From NCBI GenBank assembly GCA_946221025.1, contig CAMIMS010000001.1, positions 52,069-116,068 of the forward strand: 64,000 bases of DNA, given 5' to 3'. Under the pieces are notes generated by a model that worked only from the letters and a program-made list of their open reading frames with translations, searched no databases and was not told the DNA's origin. The DNA comes from an uncultured Pseudoclavibacter sp. GTDB taxonomy: Bacteria > Actinomycetota > Actinomycetes > Actinomycetales > Microbacteriaceae. Positions 1-11,396 of this stretch are shown here, in pieces. Numbering within the stretch: the first letter of the stretch is position 1; each line of letters opens with the position of its first letter. A program made the translations under genes and the position numbers.

Positions 1-240
1 CCGGTGCACATCCTGCGGGTCTGCACCGGTGATTTGAACGACCTCGTCCACCGACTTTCCGCTTCGGATGAGCTGCTGAATCTCTCTCGGCGCGACCTTT
101 GGCGGTTCGCTGCGGTGGTGGGTCTTGGGGCGCAGAGCTTCGCGCAGGGCATCGTCAATGATCAGGCGCCGCGGAGTTCCGTCGTCGCCGGAGACGATGA
201 CGTAGCCGTCCTCAACGGCGATGAAGCGCAGTTCATCCAT
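1..240 (-). CDS. sepH: Septation protein SepH, N-terminal part (runs off the window)
   Basis: Reverse-strand reading from the ATG at 240 gives 80 open codons that continue past base 1. The protein starts MDELRFIAVEDGYVIVS and has PRRLIIDDALREAL, then a helix-turn-helix-like stretch PREIQQLIRSGKSVDEVVQI. This matches the conserved N-terminal DUF3071 region of SepH, an actinobacterial cell-division protein that stimulates FtsZ assembly. A purine-rich AGGGG lies about 5 bases upstream of the ATG. The next gene, DUF4193, is divergent, which is the usual actinobacterial order. The variable linker and C-terminal part lie outside the window. Identity is fairly sure from the start of the protein and its neighbours. 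Confidence 0.85.
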   Translation of the reverse strand, partial: MDELRFIAVEDGYVIVSGDDGTPRRLIIDDALREALRPKTHHRSEPPKVAPREIQQLIRSGKSVDEVVQITGADPQDVHR

Positions 241-395
241 TCGCATCCCCTGTCTCGATCTGGTATGGCCGTGGGGTGTTGCCGGGGACAGCGTTGCACG
301 CTCATTTCCCACTGTCGGGGAGGCGCTCCGGCGGGCCTCGGGAATACACGAAAACGGTGCCGTGTTGCCTTTATTTCACTGAACCCGCGCTCGTC

Positions 396-424
396 TTGCA
401 CGGGTATCTCCGCTCGTGCATACT
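396..424 (+). promoter_or_regulatory. Candidate promoter for the DUF4193 gene
   Basis: TTGCAC (396-401) and CATACT (419-424) are separated by 17 bases and lie about 50 bases before the ATG at 475. Both hexamers only partly match the sigma-70 consensus. The rest of the 234-base divergent spacer (241-474) must also hold the sepH promoter on the other strand, but nothing in it stands out. Confidence 0.3.
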
Positions 425-474
425 TGCGCGCCGAGGGTCGCGAATGCCGCCGCAATTCGCAGATTGGATCAACG

Positions 475-771
475 ATGGCCACTGACTATGACGCCCCACG
501 GAAGACGGACGACGACGCTGATTCCATCGAGGCACTGAAGGAGCGAGTTCCGGATGCGATGTCCGGGAATATCGACGCCGAAGATGCCGACAATCCGGGC
601 AGTTTCGATCTATCGGCAGCCGACCTTGCCGATGCGGAACTTGAGACCGTCGTCATTCCCAAGCAGGCTGACGAATTCACCTGCATGGAGTGCTTCCTGG
701 TGAAGCACCGCTCGCAGCTCGCATCTGACGGGGCCAACGGCCCGGTCTGCCGCGACTGCGCCGGAGCGTAA
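475..771 (+). CDS. DUF4193 family zinc-ribbon-like protein
   Basis: A 98-residue acidic protein starting MATDYDAPRKTDDD. The N-terminal two thirds are Asp/Glu-rich and probably disordered. The C-terminus holds two CxxC pairs (CMEC near residue 68 and CRDC near residue 94), the arrangement of a small zinc ribbon. It matches DUF4193, a family found next to sepH in actinobacteria, with no established function to my knowledge. The ATG at 475 is preferred over the longer in-frame opening at 4 because the upstream part is antisense to sepH and has no family character. It converges on the DUF3093 gene with a 20-base gap. Confidence 0.85.
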   Translation: MATDYDAPRKTDDDADSIEALKERVPDAMSGNIDAEDADNPGSFDLSAADLADAELETVVIPKQADEFTCMECFLVKHRSQLASDGANGPVCRDCAGA

Positions 772-791
772 GCGCCCGAACCAACTAGGGG

Positions 792-1253
792 CTAAGACTG
801 GGCGTGCCGATCGCGCTGAGCTTTCGCGATCGCGGCCGCGAATTCCTTCGGGTTTCGCGTCGAGCACAACCAGTAGGGGACCGGATCGTTCGGGTCGTCA
901 ACGTCAATTCGAATCGACGTTGCCACCCATCCGCGTAGGCACAGCCACGCACGGGCATCAAGGCCCGGACCCGCTGCAACGCGGGCCTGCTCGCGCGTCG
1001 TGTAGGGGGTGACCTTGCCGACAAAGCGAAGTGGGATTCGGGCGCTCGAGACGCGCACCTGGGTATCGGTGACCTCGATGACGGCTGACGAAGCCGAGAG
1101 CACGCCCAGGAACGCGCCGTAGAGCACGACACCGAGCACCACGCCCAGGATGGGGTTGACCGGCGCGAACACCAGCATGACCGCCGGAATGATCAGGGCG
1201 CCAACGAGGTAGACCCAGAACGATGGGGTCAAGCGTTCGCGGTACCTAGGCAT
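792..1253 (-). CDS. DUF3093 domain membrane protein
   Basis: A 153-residue protein with two hydrophobic segments near residues 11-30 and 33-52 (around VYLVGALIIPAVMLVF and LGVVLGVVLYGAFLGVL), followed by a soluble beta-rich domain that includes SSARIPLRFVGKV and RAWLCLRGWV. This is the layout of DUF3093, a conserved actinobacterial membrane protein almost always encoded opposite dut. GAGG lies just before the ATG at 1253. Function unknown; membrane location is inferred from hydrophobicity. Confidence 0.85.
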   Translation of the reverse strand: MPRYRERLTPSFWVYLVGALIIPAVMLVFAPVNPILGVVLGVVLYGAFLGVLSASSAVIEVTDTQVRVSSARIPLRFVGKVTPYTTREQARVAAGPGLDARAWLCLRGWVATSIRIDVDDPNDPVPYWLCSTRNPKEFAAAIAKAQRDRHAQS

Positions 1254-1373
1254 CGCCTCATGAGATCAGGCAAGGCCGATGCTCTCCTGAACGTACCCGG
1301 CTGCCGCCGCCAGCGGCGTGCGCTAATGGGCGACTCGTGCGCACGGAGACAAGCCGTGCCACAGGCCCTCCAT

Positions 1374-1379
1374 TACACT
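1374..1379 (+). promoter_or_regulatory. -10 hexamer implying a leaderless dut transcript
   Basis: TACACT ends 6 bases before the GTG at 1386, so transcription is expected to begin at or next to the start codon. No Shine-Dalgarno sequence precedes that GTG. No convincing -35 is visible. Leaderless mRNAs are common in actinobacteria; this is inference from spacing. Confidence 0.45.
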
Positions 1380-1385
1380 CGCCGC

Positions 1386-1886
1386 GTGCACCCCCTTCGC
1401 ATCCCCTTTACCGGAGAACGCCCGTACCGGGCGCATTCGGGCGACGCGGGAGCCGATCTCGTCGCGAGCGAGGACGTGCTGCTGAACCCCGGCGAGCGTG
1501 CGCTCGTTGGCACTGGAACCCGCATTGCGCTGCCCGAGGGCACGCTCGGGTTTGTTGTGCCCCGGTCGGGGCTTGCGGCGCGACACGGCGTGACGATCGT
1601 GAACGCGCCGGGAACGATCGACTCCGGGTATCGCGGGGAGATTCGCGTGTGCCTGTTGAACACCGATCGTGACGAACCCGTCGCGATTCGTGCGGGGGAA
1701 CGCATCGCGCAGCTGATCGTGTTGCCCTATCCGCCGGTCGAGTTCGTTCAAAGCGACCGGCTTCCGGATGGTGAACGTGCCGAGCGCGGCTTCGGATCCA
1801 CGGGCCGCACTGTGAGCATCTCTCCGGCGGATGCACCCGCAAACGACCCGACGAACAGTGAGGAACCAAGGCATGGGAATGTTTGA
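1386..1886 (+). CDS. dut: Deoxyuridine 5'-triphosphate nucleotidohydrolase (dUTPase)
   Basis: A 166-residue trimeric-type dUTPase that hydrolyses dUTP to dUMP and pyrophosphate, keeping uracil out of DNA and feeding thymidylate synthesis. All five motifs are visible: AHSGDAGADLVA (1), PRSGLA (2), GTIDSGYRGEI (3), RIAQLIVLP (4) and RAERGFGSTG (5, the P-loop-like tail that closes over the nucleotide). The frame is open from 1260, but the GTG at 1386 gives the usual family N-terminus (HPLRIPFTG) and sits 6 bases after a TACACT -10 element. The 3' end overlaps the DUF3710 start by 14 bases, which suggests co-translation. Confidence 0.95.
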   Translation: MHPLRIPFTGERPYRAHSGDAGADLVASEDVLLNPGERALVGTGTRIALPEGTLGFVVPRSGLAARHGVTIVNAPGTIDSGYRGEIRVCLLNTDRDEPVAIRAGERIAQLIVLPYPPVEFVQSDRLPDGERAERGFGSTGRTVSISPADAPANDPTNSEEPRHGNV

Positions 1887-2610
1887 TCGTTTCCGTAAGA
1901 AGGACGAGGACCCCGCGAAGGCCGAGGAACTCCCGAAGGATGAGGAACAACTCGAAGGCGGTCAGGCTCAGGTCGCCGAGGATGAGGATGAGCAGGAGCC
2001 GCCGGAGAAGTCCGCACCGAAGGATCGTGCGAAGAATGGTCCGTACGACGAGTCCGAGGTAGAAGAGGATCAGCAGTTCATCGACCTCGGGTCGCTGCGC
2101 ATCCCGCCGCGCGAGGGGCTCGGTCTTCGGTTCGAGCAGGAAGAAACGACCGGTCGACTCGTTGCCGTGGCGCTCGACGTGGATGGATCAACGCTGCAGC
2201 TCCAGGCATTCGCCGCGCCGCGATCGTCTGGCCTGTGGCACACCATTCGGAATCAGCTCGGTGAGCAGCTTGAGCTGGCCGGGGGTGAAGTCGACATCGT
2301 CGATGGGCCGTTTGGCCAGGAACTGCGTGCGGAACTGCCGATCGTGGCCGGTGGGGACCGGCGCGCGGTTCGCTTTATCGGTGTCGATGGACCGCGCTGG
2401 TTCCTGCGCGCCGTGCTGACCGGGCCCGCCCTTCACGACGAGGAACTCGCGGAGGTCATGGACGGTGTTTTCCGTGACGTCGTCGTTGTGCGTGGTCGTG
2501 GCCCGATGCCCCCGGGAGAGCTGTTGCCGATCGCGCTGCCCCAGCCGCTTGCCGAGCAGGTGGAGCAGGCACGCGCCGCGAACCAGACCCCGGGCAGCTC
2601 CTCCTCGTGA
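1873..2610 (+). CDS. DUF3710 domain-containing protein
   Basis: A 245-residue soluble protein starting MGMFDRFRKKDEDPAKAE. Residues 1-60 are highly charged and low in complexity. The folded part contains FIDLGSLRIPPREGLGLRFE and PFGQELRAELPI, typical of DUF3710, an actinobacterial family of unknown function that follows dut. The ATG at 1873 has a GAGGAACCAAGG ribosome-binding stretch just upstream; the longer opening from 1831 lies inside dut. The C-terminus is Gln/Ala/Ser-rich. The stop overlaps the next gene's GTG by 4 bases. Confidence 0.85.
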   Translation: MGMFDRFRKKDEDPAKAEELPKDEEQLEGGQAQVAEDEDEQEPPEKSAPKDRAKNGPYDESEVEEDQQFIDLGSLRIPPREGLGLRFEQEETTGRLVAVALDVDGSTLQLQAFAAPRSSGLWHTIRNQLGEQLELAGGEVDIVDGPFGQELRAELPIVAGGDRRAVRFIGVDGPRWFLRAVLTGPALHDEELAEVMDGVFRDVVVVRGRGPMPPGELLPIALPQPLAEQVEQARAANQTPGSSSS

Positions 2611-3422
2611 TCGACGAGCCTGAAACGCGCGGAGGTGACGCCTTCGGCGCGAAGACGCCGGATGCGTCAGAGCAGGCGTCGCCTGCGACTGCTTCTGCGC
2701 CGCAACAACGCTTTCAAGAACTCGCGGACGCCGAACTGTCGGCCGACTCGATCCTGCAGGCGGCCGGTGGGTGGCGGGGACTCGCTGAGTCCGTGATTCC
2801 CGGCTTCGCGTTCATCCTGATCTACGCCTTCACGCAGGATCTCGTGATGTCGATCGCCGCGCCCGCGATCATCATGGTGCTGCTGTTGATCGTTCGGCTG
2901 ATTCGCCGTGAGACCGTTGTTCCTCCCATCGCGGGCATTGCGGGCGTCGCGCTTTCGGCGTTTCTCGCCCTGCGCTCCGGGAATGCGGCCGATTTTTACC
3001 TCCCGGGGTTCTGGATCAACGGCGGATATGCGATCGCGCTGCTGATCTCGGTTGTGGTCGGGTGGCCGATCATCGGTGTTTTCGCGGCGCCCCTTGCCGG
3101 ATTCGGGACCGCGTGGCGCGACGTGAAGCCGCTTCGGCGACTGTTCACGTGGTTGACGCTCGCCTGGGTGGCGCTGTTCGTGCTTCGTATCGCGGTGCAG
3201 CTACCCCTCTACTTCGCGGGACTGGTCGAGCCACTCGGTATCGCGAGACTCATCATGGGCGCGCCCATGTATGCGGTCCTGCTCGTGGCGACCATCGTTC
3301 TCGCGCGAGCCGGAATGCAAAAGGCAGAGGATGCTGTCGCGGCCGTTCGCGCCGAACAGGCCGGCGAGCGGCTCGCTGCGGCGCGCGAGCAACTCGCAGA
3401 CGAGCCTCGGGACGACGCTTAG
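2607..3422 (+). CDS. DUF3159 domain membrane protein
   Basis: A 271-residue integral membrane protein. Residues 1-50 are hydrophilic, followed by about six hydrophobic segments (for example around FILIYAFTQDLVMSIAAPA, AGIAGVALSAFLALRSG, GYAIALLISVVVGWPIIGVF) and a charged C-terminal helix rich in Ala/Glu/Arg. This matches DUF3159, a conserved actinobacterial family of unknown function in the dut neighbourhood. Translation starts at a GTG that overlaps the preceding stop (GTGA). In many relatives potassium-uptake trk genes and dxs lie between this gene and acn; here acnA follows directly. Confidence 0.85.
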   Translation: MIDEPETRGGDAFGAKTPDASEQASPATASAPQQRFQELADAELSADSILQAAGGWRGLAESVIPGFAFILIYAFTQDLVMSIAAPAIIMVLLLIVRLIRRETVVPPIAGIAGVALSAFLALRSGNAADFYLPGFWINGGYAIALLISVVVGWPIIGVFAAPLAGFGTAWRDVKPLRRLFTWLTLAWVALFVLRIAVQLPLYFAGLVEPLGIARLIMGAPMYAVLLVATIVLARAGMQKAEDAVAAVRAEQAGERLAAAREQLADEPRDDA

Positions 3423-3433
3423 GCTCACCTAAG
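3418..3433. promoter_or_regulatory. DtxR/IdeR-like iron box upstream of acnA
   Basis: The 16-base sequence CTTAGGCTCACCTAAG is an inverted repeat with perfect 6-base arms and a 4-base centre. Its core TTAGGCTCACCTAA matches 13 of 14 bases of the 3' part of the DtxR/IdeR consensus (TTAGGCTAACCTAA). It overlaps the stop codon of the DUF3159 gene and lies just upstream of the acnA promoter elements. Iron-dependent control of an iron-sulfur aconitase would make sense. It could instead be a short terminator hairpin for the upstream gene, though no T-run follows. Confidence 0.5.
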
Positions 3434-3437
3434 TATC

Positions 3438-3463
3438 TTGACGTCGAGATAGTTGGGTAGAAT
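3438..3463 (+). promoter_or_regulatory. Candidate acnA promoter
   Basis: TTGACG (3438-3443) and TAGAAT (3458-3463) are both good sigma-70 hexamers but are only 14 bases apart, shorter than optimal. The -10 lies 92 bases before the acnA ATG, leaving a leader of roughly 85 bases. The short spacing and the adjacent palindrome suggest a regulated promoter. Alternatively the -35 is a weaker hexamer a few bases upstream. Confidence 0.4.
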
Positions 3464-3555
3464 TCAGGCAACGGGGCAGAGTGTGCCGGTTCAGACGGCG
3501 CCCGCCGAAGGAAGCTACCCTTCGCGCGCATCCCGTTTGAACGAAGGAGTACGCA

Positions 3556-7796
<4,241 letters not shown>

Positions 7797-7829
7797 CAGC
7801 CACCCGACCGAGGTCTTCGCAAGGCCACG

Positions 7830-7875
7830 AACGGGAAGGGCCCCGACCGGATGTCCGGTCGGGGCCCTTCCCGTT
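7830..7875. terminator. Bidirectional terminator between gdhA and fadB
   Basis: A 46-base perfect inverted repeat: arms of 22 bases around a 2-base centre (AACGGGAAGGGCCCCGACCG... and complement). It lies between the convergent gdhA and fadB stops, with T-runs on both strands, so it can terminate transcription from either side. Confidence 0.9.
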
Positions 7876-7889
7876 TCTGCTGTGACCGA

Positions 7890-10040
7890 CTAGCGGTTCG
7901 CAGCGCCGCGAATCGGCGGGTTGTGGAACGTCGCGCCGAACGCCTTCTCGGAGGCGCCCACGCGGTCGAGGAAGGGCGTGAGGCCACCGGCCTGGAAGGG
8001 GTAACCGGCACCCATGATGAGTGCGAGGTCGATGTCTTCGGGCTCGGCCACAACGCCCTCATCGAGCATGTGCTTGACCTCGTCCGCAAGCCCCACGAAC
8101 ATGCGGTCGCGCACCTGGTCGTGGGTCATCGGCTCCTTCGTGCCGTTCTCCTGCACGAGCTGCACGGCCTTCTTGTCGAAGCCCTTGATCTTGCCCTTCG
8201 AGTCGCGATCGAGGATCTTGCCGTAGTCGGCGAGACGGTGCAGGTTCTCGCTCGCGAAGAAGCGGTCGGGGAAGGCGGTGTGGTTCGTGTCGAGCACGTG
8301 CGCACCGACCTTGAGACCCACGAGCTCGAGCAGCTCAAACGGCGTCATTGGCAGACCCAGCTCGTCGGCCGCGTGGTCAACAACCTCGAACGGGGTGCCG
8401 GTGTCGACCGCGTGCATCGCTTCGCCGAGGACCTTCGCGAGCAGGCGGTTCACGATGAAGCCCGGAGTGTCGGTCGCAATCACGGCCGTCTTCTTCAGGT
8501 TCTTCGCGACCTTCATTGCCGTCGCAACGGTCTCATCGTTGGTCTTCGTGGTGCGAATGACCTCGATGAGCGGCATGACGGCGACCGGGTTGAAGAAGTG
8601 GAATCCGACCACGCGCTCGGGGTGCTTGAGGTCGGAGGACATCTCTTCGATCGACAGTCCCGACGTGTTCGTCGCGAGAATCGCGTCCTCGGCGATGATC
8701 TCTTCGAAGTCACCGAAGACCTGCTTCTTCACCGACATCTCTTCGAAGACCGCCTCGATCACGAAGTCGCAGTCTGCGAACTCCGAGCGGTCGGTCGTTC
8801 CGTGGATGAGGGCGTTCATCTGGTTGAAGTCGTCATCGCCGACGCGGCCCTTGTCCTTGAGCTTCTGCAGCTCGTCGCGAACGTACTGCACGCCCTTGTC
8901 GACGCGGGCCTGGTCGAGGTCGGTCATGACGACCGGCACCTTGAGGCGGCGAACGAACAGCGTCGCGAACTGGCTCGCCATGAGGCCTGCGCCGATCACG
9001 CCGACCTTGGTGACCTTCTTCGCGAGCTGCTTGTCGGGGGCGCCGGCCGGGTTCTTGGCGCGCTTCTGGGTGAGGTTGAAGGCGTAGATCGTGGCCATGA
9101 ACTGGTCACTGGTGAACAGATCGGCCAGCGCCTGGTTCTCGAGTTCGAACCCGGCCTCACGGTCGTTCGACTTCGCGGCCTTCATGATCTCAAGCGCGCG
9201 GTACGGCGCGAGCGGCACCGTTCCGATCTTGTCCTCGAGGGTGCGCTTGGCAATCCCGATCGCGATGTCCCATTTGGTCATGCGCTCGAGGCGCCCGGGC
9301 GCGTTCTTGCGCTTGACCTTGATCTCGCCCGAGATGACCCCATCGGCCCATTTGAGCGAGTCCTCGAGGAAGTTGCGTGGCTCGAACATCGCGTCAGCAA
9401 GACCGAGCTCGTATGCCTGCGGACCCTTGAGCAGACGGTTCTGCTTCATCGGGTTCTCGATGATGACCTTGAGCGCGTTCTCGATCCCGATGAGGTTCGG
9501 CACGATCGTCGCGCCGCCCCATCCGGGAACAATGCCGAGGAAGGTCTCGGGCAGGCCGAACGCGGGCACCGACGAGTCGATGGTGCGGTAGTTCGCGTTC
9601 AGACCGACCTCGACACCGCCGCCGAGCGCCAGTCCGTTGTAGAACGCGAACGTGGGCACCGGGAAGTCGTTGAGCATGCCGAGCACTTCGTGCCCGATCT
9701 GCGCGAGCTTGTACGCGGCGTCGCGGTTCGGAATGTCACCGACCATGCTGAGGTCAGCACCGGCGCAGAAGTTGAAGCGCTTACCGGTGATGGCGAGCGC
9801 GTCGATCTCACCGGCCGCAGCGCGAGCGCGCTGCTCGAGCAGGGTCTCACCGATGCTCACCATGCTCTGCGGGCCGAGGGTGTTCGGGCGCTTGTAATCG
9901 CGTCCGTTGTCGAGGGTGAGCAGCGCCAGCGTCTTGCCGCTGGAAAGCTTCACATCGCGAGCGAGGAGGTTCGTGACGACCTCGCCCTCTTCACTTTCGA
10001 TGCCGAGGATGTCGGCGTATTTTTCACGAAGTTGCGACAT
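7890..10040 (-). CDS. fadB: Fatty acid oxidation multifunctional protein (enoyl-CoA hydratase / 3-hydroxyacyl-CoA dehydrogenase), FadB-like
   Basis: A 716-residue fusion that hydrates trans-2-enoyl-CoA and oxidises the 3-hydroxyacyl-CoA with NAD in beta-oxidation. Residues 1-300 form a crotonase domain with the oxyanion-hole region NFCAGADLSMV and NGLALGGGVEVGL, and ETFLGIVPGWGG near residue 168. The 3-hydroxyacyl-CoA dehydrogenase part starts near residue 345 with the NAD-binding GVIGAGLMASQFA; the catalytic His is in VVGFHFFNPVAVMPL near 480, followed by the C-terminal helical domains. The thiolase gene lies 15 bases upstream on the same strand, so the two make an alpha/beta pair. Confidence 0.93.
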   Translation of the reverse strand: MSQLREKYADILGIESEEGEVVTNLLARDVKLSSGKTLALLTLDNGRDYKRPNTLGPQSMVSIGETLLEQRARAAAGEIDALAITGKRFNFCAGADLSMVGDIPNRDAAYKLAQIGHEVLGMLNDFPVPTFAFYNGLALGGGVEVGLNANYRTIDSSVPAFGLPETFLGIVPGWGGATIVPNLIGIENALKVIIENPMKQNRLLKGPQAYELGLADAMFEPRNFLEDSLKWADGVISGEIKVKRKNAPGRLERMTKWDIAIGIAKRTLEDKIGTVPLAPYRALEIMKAAKSNDREAGFELENQALADLFTSDQFMATIYAFNLTQKRAKNPAGAPDKQLAKKVTKVGVIGAGLMASQFATLFVRRLKVPVVMTDLDQARVDKGVQYVRDELQKLKDKGRVGDDDFNQMNALIHGTTDRSEFADCDFVIEAVFEEMSVKKQVFGDFEEIIAEDAILATNTSGLSIEEMSSDLKHPERVVGFHFFNPVAVMPLIEVIRTTKTNDETVATAMKVAKNLKKTAVIATDTPGFIVNRLLAKVLGEAMHAVDTGTPFEVVDHAADELGLPMTPFELLELVGLKVGAHVLDTNHTAFPDRFFASENLHRLADYGKILDRDSKGKIKGFDKKAVQLVQENGTKEPMTHDQVRDRMFVGLADEVKHMLDEGVVAEPEDIDLALIMGAGYPFQAGGLTPFLDRVGASEKAFGATFHNPPIRGAANR

Positions 10041-10055
10041 TGTCGTGAATCCCTT

Positions 10056-11273
10056 CTAGTTCGTGCCCGTGACGCGAGCGTGGCTGCGACCGTCCCAGTG
10101 CGGGTTCTCCCAGATGACGGTTCCTCCCTGACCGAGACCCACGCACATAGCGGTGCAGCCGTAGCGAACCTCCGGGTGCTGCTCGAACTGACGGGCGAGC
10201 TGAATCATGAGGCGAACACCGGATGAGGCCAGCGGGTGACCGAAGGCGATGGCACCGCCGTAGAGGTTGACCGAGGGGTCATCGTCCGGAATGCCGAAGT
10301 GGTCGAGGAACGAGATCACCTGAACGGCGAAGGCCTCGTTCAGGTCGAACAGGCCAATGTCGTCAATCGTGAGGCCTGCGCGCTTGAGCGCCTTCTCGGT
10401 CGACGGAACCGGGCCAAGGCCCATCACCTCGGGCTCGACGCCGGCGAAGGCGAAGGTGACCATGCGCATCTTCGGGGTGAGACCGAACTCCTTCACCGCG
10501 TCGCCCGAGGCGAGGATCGCGGCGGTCGCACCATCGTTCAGGCCCGACGCGTTACCGGCGGTCACGCGCCCGTGCTCGCGGAACGGCGTGCGCAGATTCT
10601 TCAGCCCCTCCATCGAGGTGTCGGGGCGGAGGGTCTCGTCTTCGGTGGCAAGGCCCCATCCGTTCGCGCTCTCGATCGCGACCTGAACGAGGTCGGGCTG
10701 AATGTTGCCGTCCTTGTACGCCTGTGCCGCCTTCTGCTGCGAACGCATGGCGTAGAAGTCGCTGCGCTCCTTCGTGAAGTGCGGGAAGCGGTCGTGGAGG
10801 CGCTCCGCGGTCTTGCCCATGTTGAGCGCGTCTTCGCTGACGAGCTGCTCGGCAAGGAAGCGGGGGTTCGGGTCGGCGCCGGCGCCGAGCGGGTGGTTGC
10901 CCATGTGCTCGACACCGCCGGCGATGGTGACGTCGTAGGCGCCAAAACCGATGCCGGAACCGGTCGTGGTCACCGAGGTCATCGCGCCGGCGCACATGCG
11001 GTCGATCGCGAAACCGGGGACCGAAAGCGGAAGCCCCGCGAGGATCGCCGCGGTGCGACCGAGGGTCAGCCCCTGATCACCCTCCTGCGTCGTCGCGGCG
11101 ATCGCGACGTCGTCGTATCGATCAAGCGGGATGTTCTCGTTGCGCTCGACGACGCCTCGAATCGCCTTGACGACCAGGTCGTCCGCGCGGGTTTTCCAGT
11201 ACATGCCCTTCTCGCCGGCGCGCCCGAACGGGGTTCGCATACCGTCGATGAAGTAGACCTCTCGATTGGCCAC
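10056..11273 (-). CDS. fadA: Acetyl-CoA acyltransferase (thiolase), FadA-like
   Basis: A 405-residue thiolase that cleaves 3-ketoacyl-CoA to acetyl-CoA plus a shortened acyl-CoA. The acyl-accepting cysteine is in DRMCAGAMTSV (about residue 93); the C-terminal catalytic pair is in GGAIAFGHPLASSG (His) and AMCVGLGQGGT (Cys). The N-terminus REVYFIDGMRTPFGR is typical of the family. It is the promoter-proximal member of the pair with the fadB-like gene, consistent with a heteromeric beta-oxidation complex. Start is an ATG at 11273 with GGAGG about 9 bases upstream. A small palindrome lies 21-34 bases upstream of the start. Confidence 0.93.
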   Translation of the reverse strand: MANREVYFIDGMRTPFGRAGEKGMYWKTRADDLVVKAIRGVVERNENIPLDRYDDVAIAATTQEGDQGLTLGRTAAILAGLPLSVPGFAIDRMCAGAMTSVTTTGSGIGFGAYDVTIAGGVEHMGNHPLGAGADPNPRFLAEQLVSEDALNMGKTAERLHDRFPHFTKERSDFYAMRSQQKAAQAYKDGNIQPDLVQVAIESANGWGLATEDETLRPDTSMEGLKNLRTPFREHGRVTAGNASGLNDGATAAILASGDAVKEFGLTPKMRMVTFAFAGVEPEVMGLGPVPSTEKALKRAGLTIDDIGLFDLNEAFAVQVISFLDHFGIPDDDPSVNLYGGAIAFGHPLASSGVRLMIQLARQFEQHPEVRYGCTAMCVGLGQGGTVIWENPHWDGRSHARVTGTN

Positions 11274-11293
11274 ACTGCCTCCAAATAGTCGGT

Positions 11294-11307
11294 GAATCAG
11301 ACGATTC
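11294..11307. promoter_or_regulatory. Short palindrome upstream of the fadA-fadB operon
   Basis: GAATC-AGAC-GATTC is a 14-base inverted repeat, 21-34 bases before the fadA start. It is in the right place for a repressor operator of a fatty acid oxidation operon (TetR- or GntR-type regulators are usual), but the arms are only 5 bases and no regulator gene is nearby. No clear promoter could be placed in the 123-base spacer 11274-11396. Confidence 0.3.
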
Positions 11308-11396
11308 GCTGCCGGAGAGTTTATTGGTCCCCAGCGTCAAAATACGTGAACGCGAATTGGCGCCCGAGAACGTCTCCGGGGGCGTCGCGCCCGATC

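Noticed and set aside
7851..10226. 791-codon open frame on the plus strand opposite fadB
   Set aside because: It is antisense to a clear multidomain enzyme; the translation is rich in His/Arg/Leu/Val without motifs. Long open antisense frames are expected from the GC-rich third positions.
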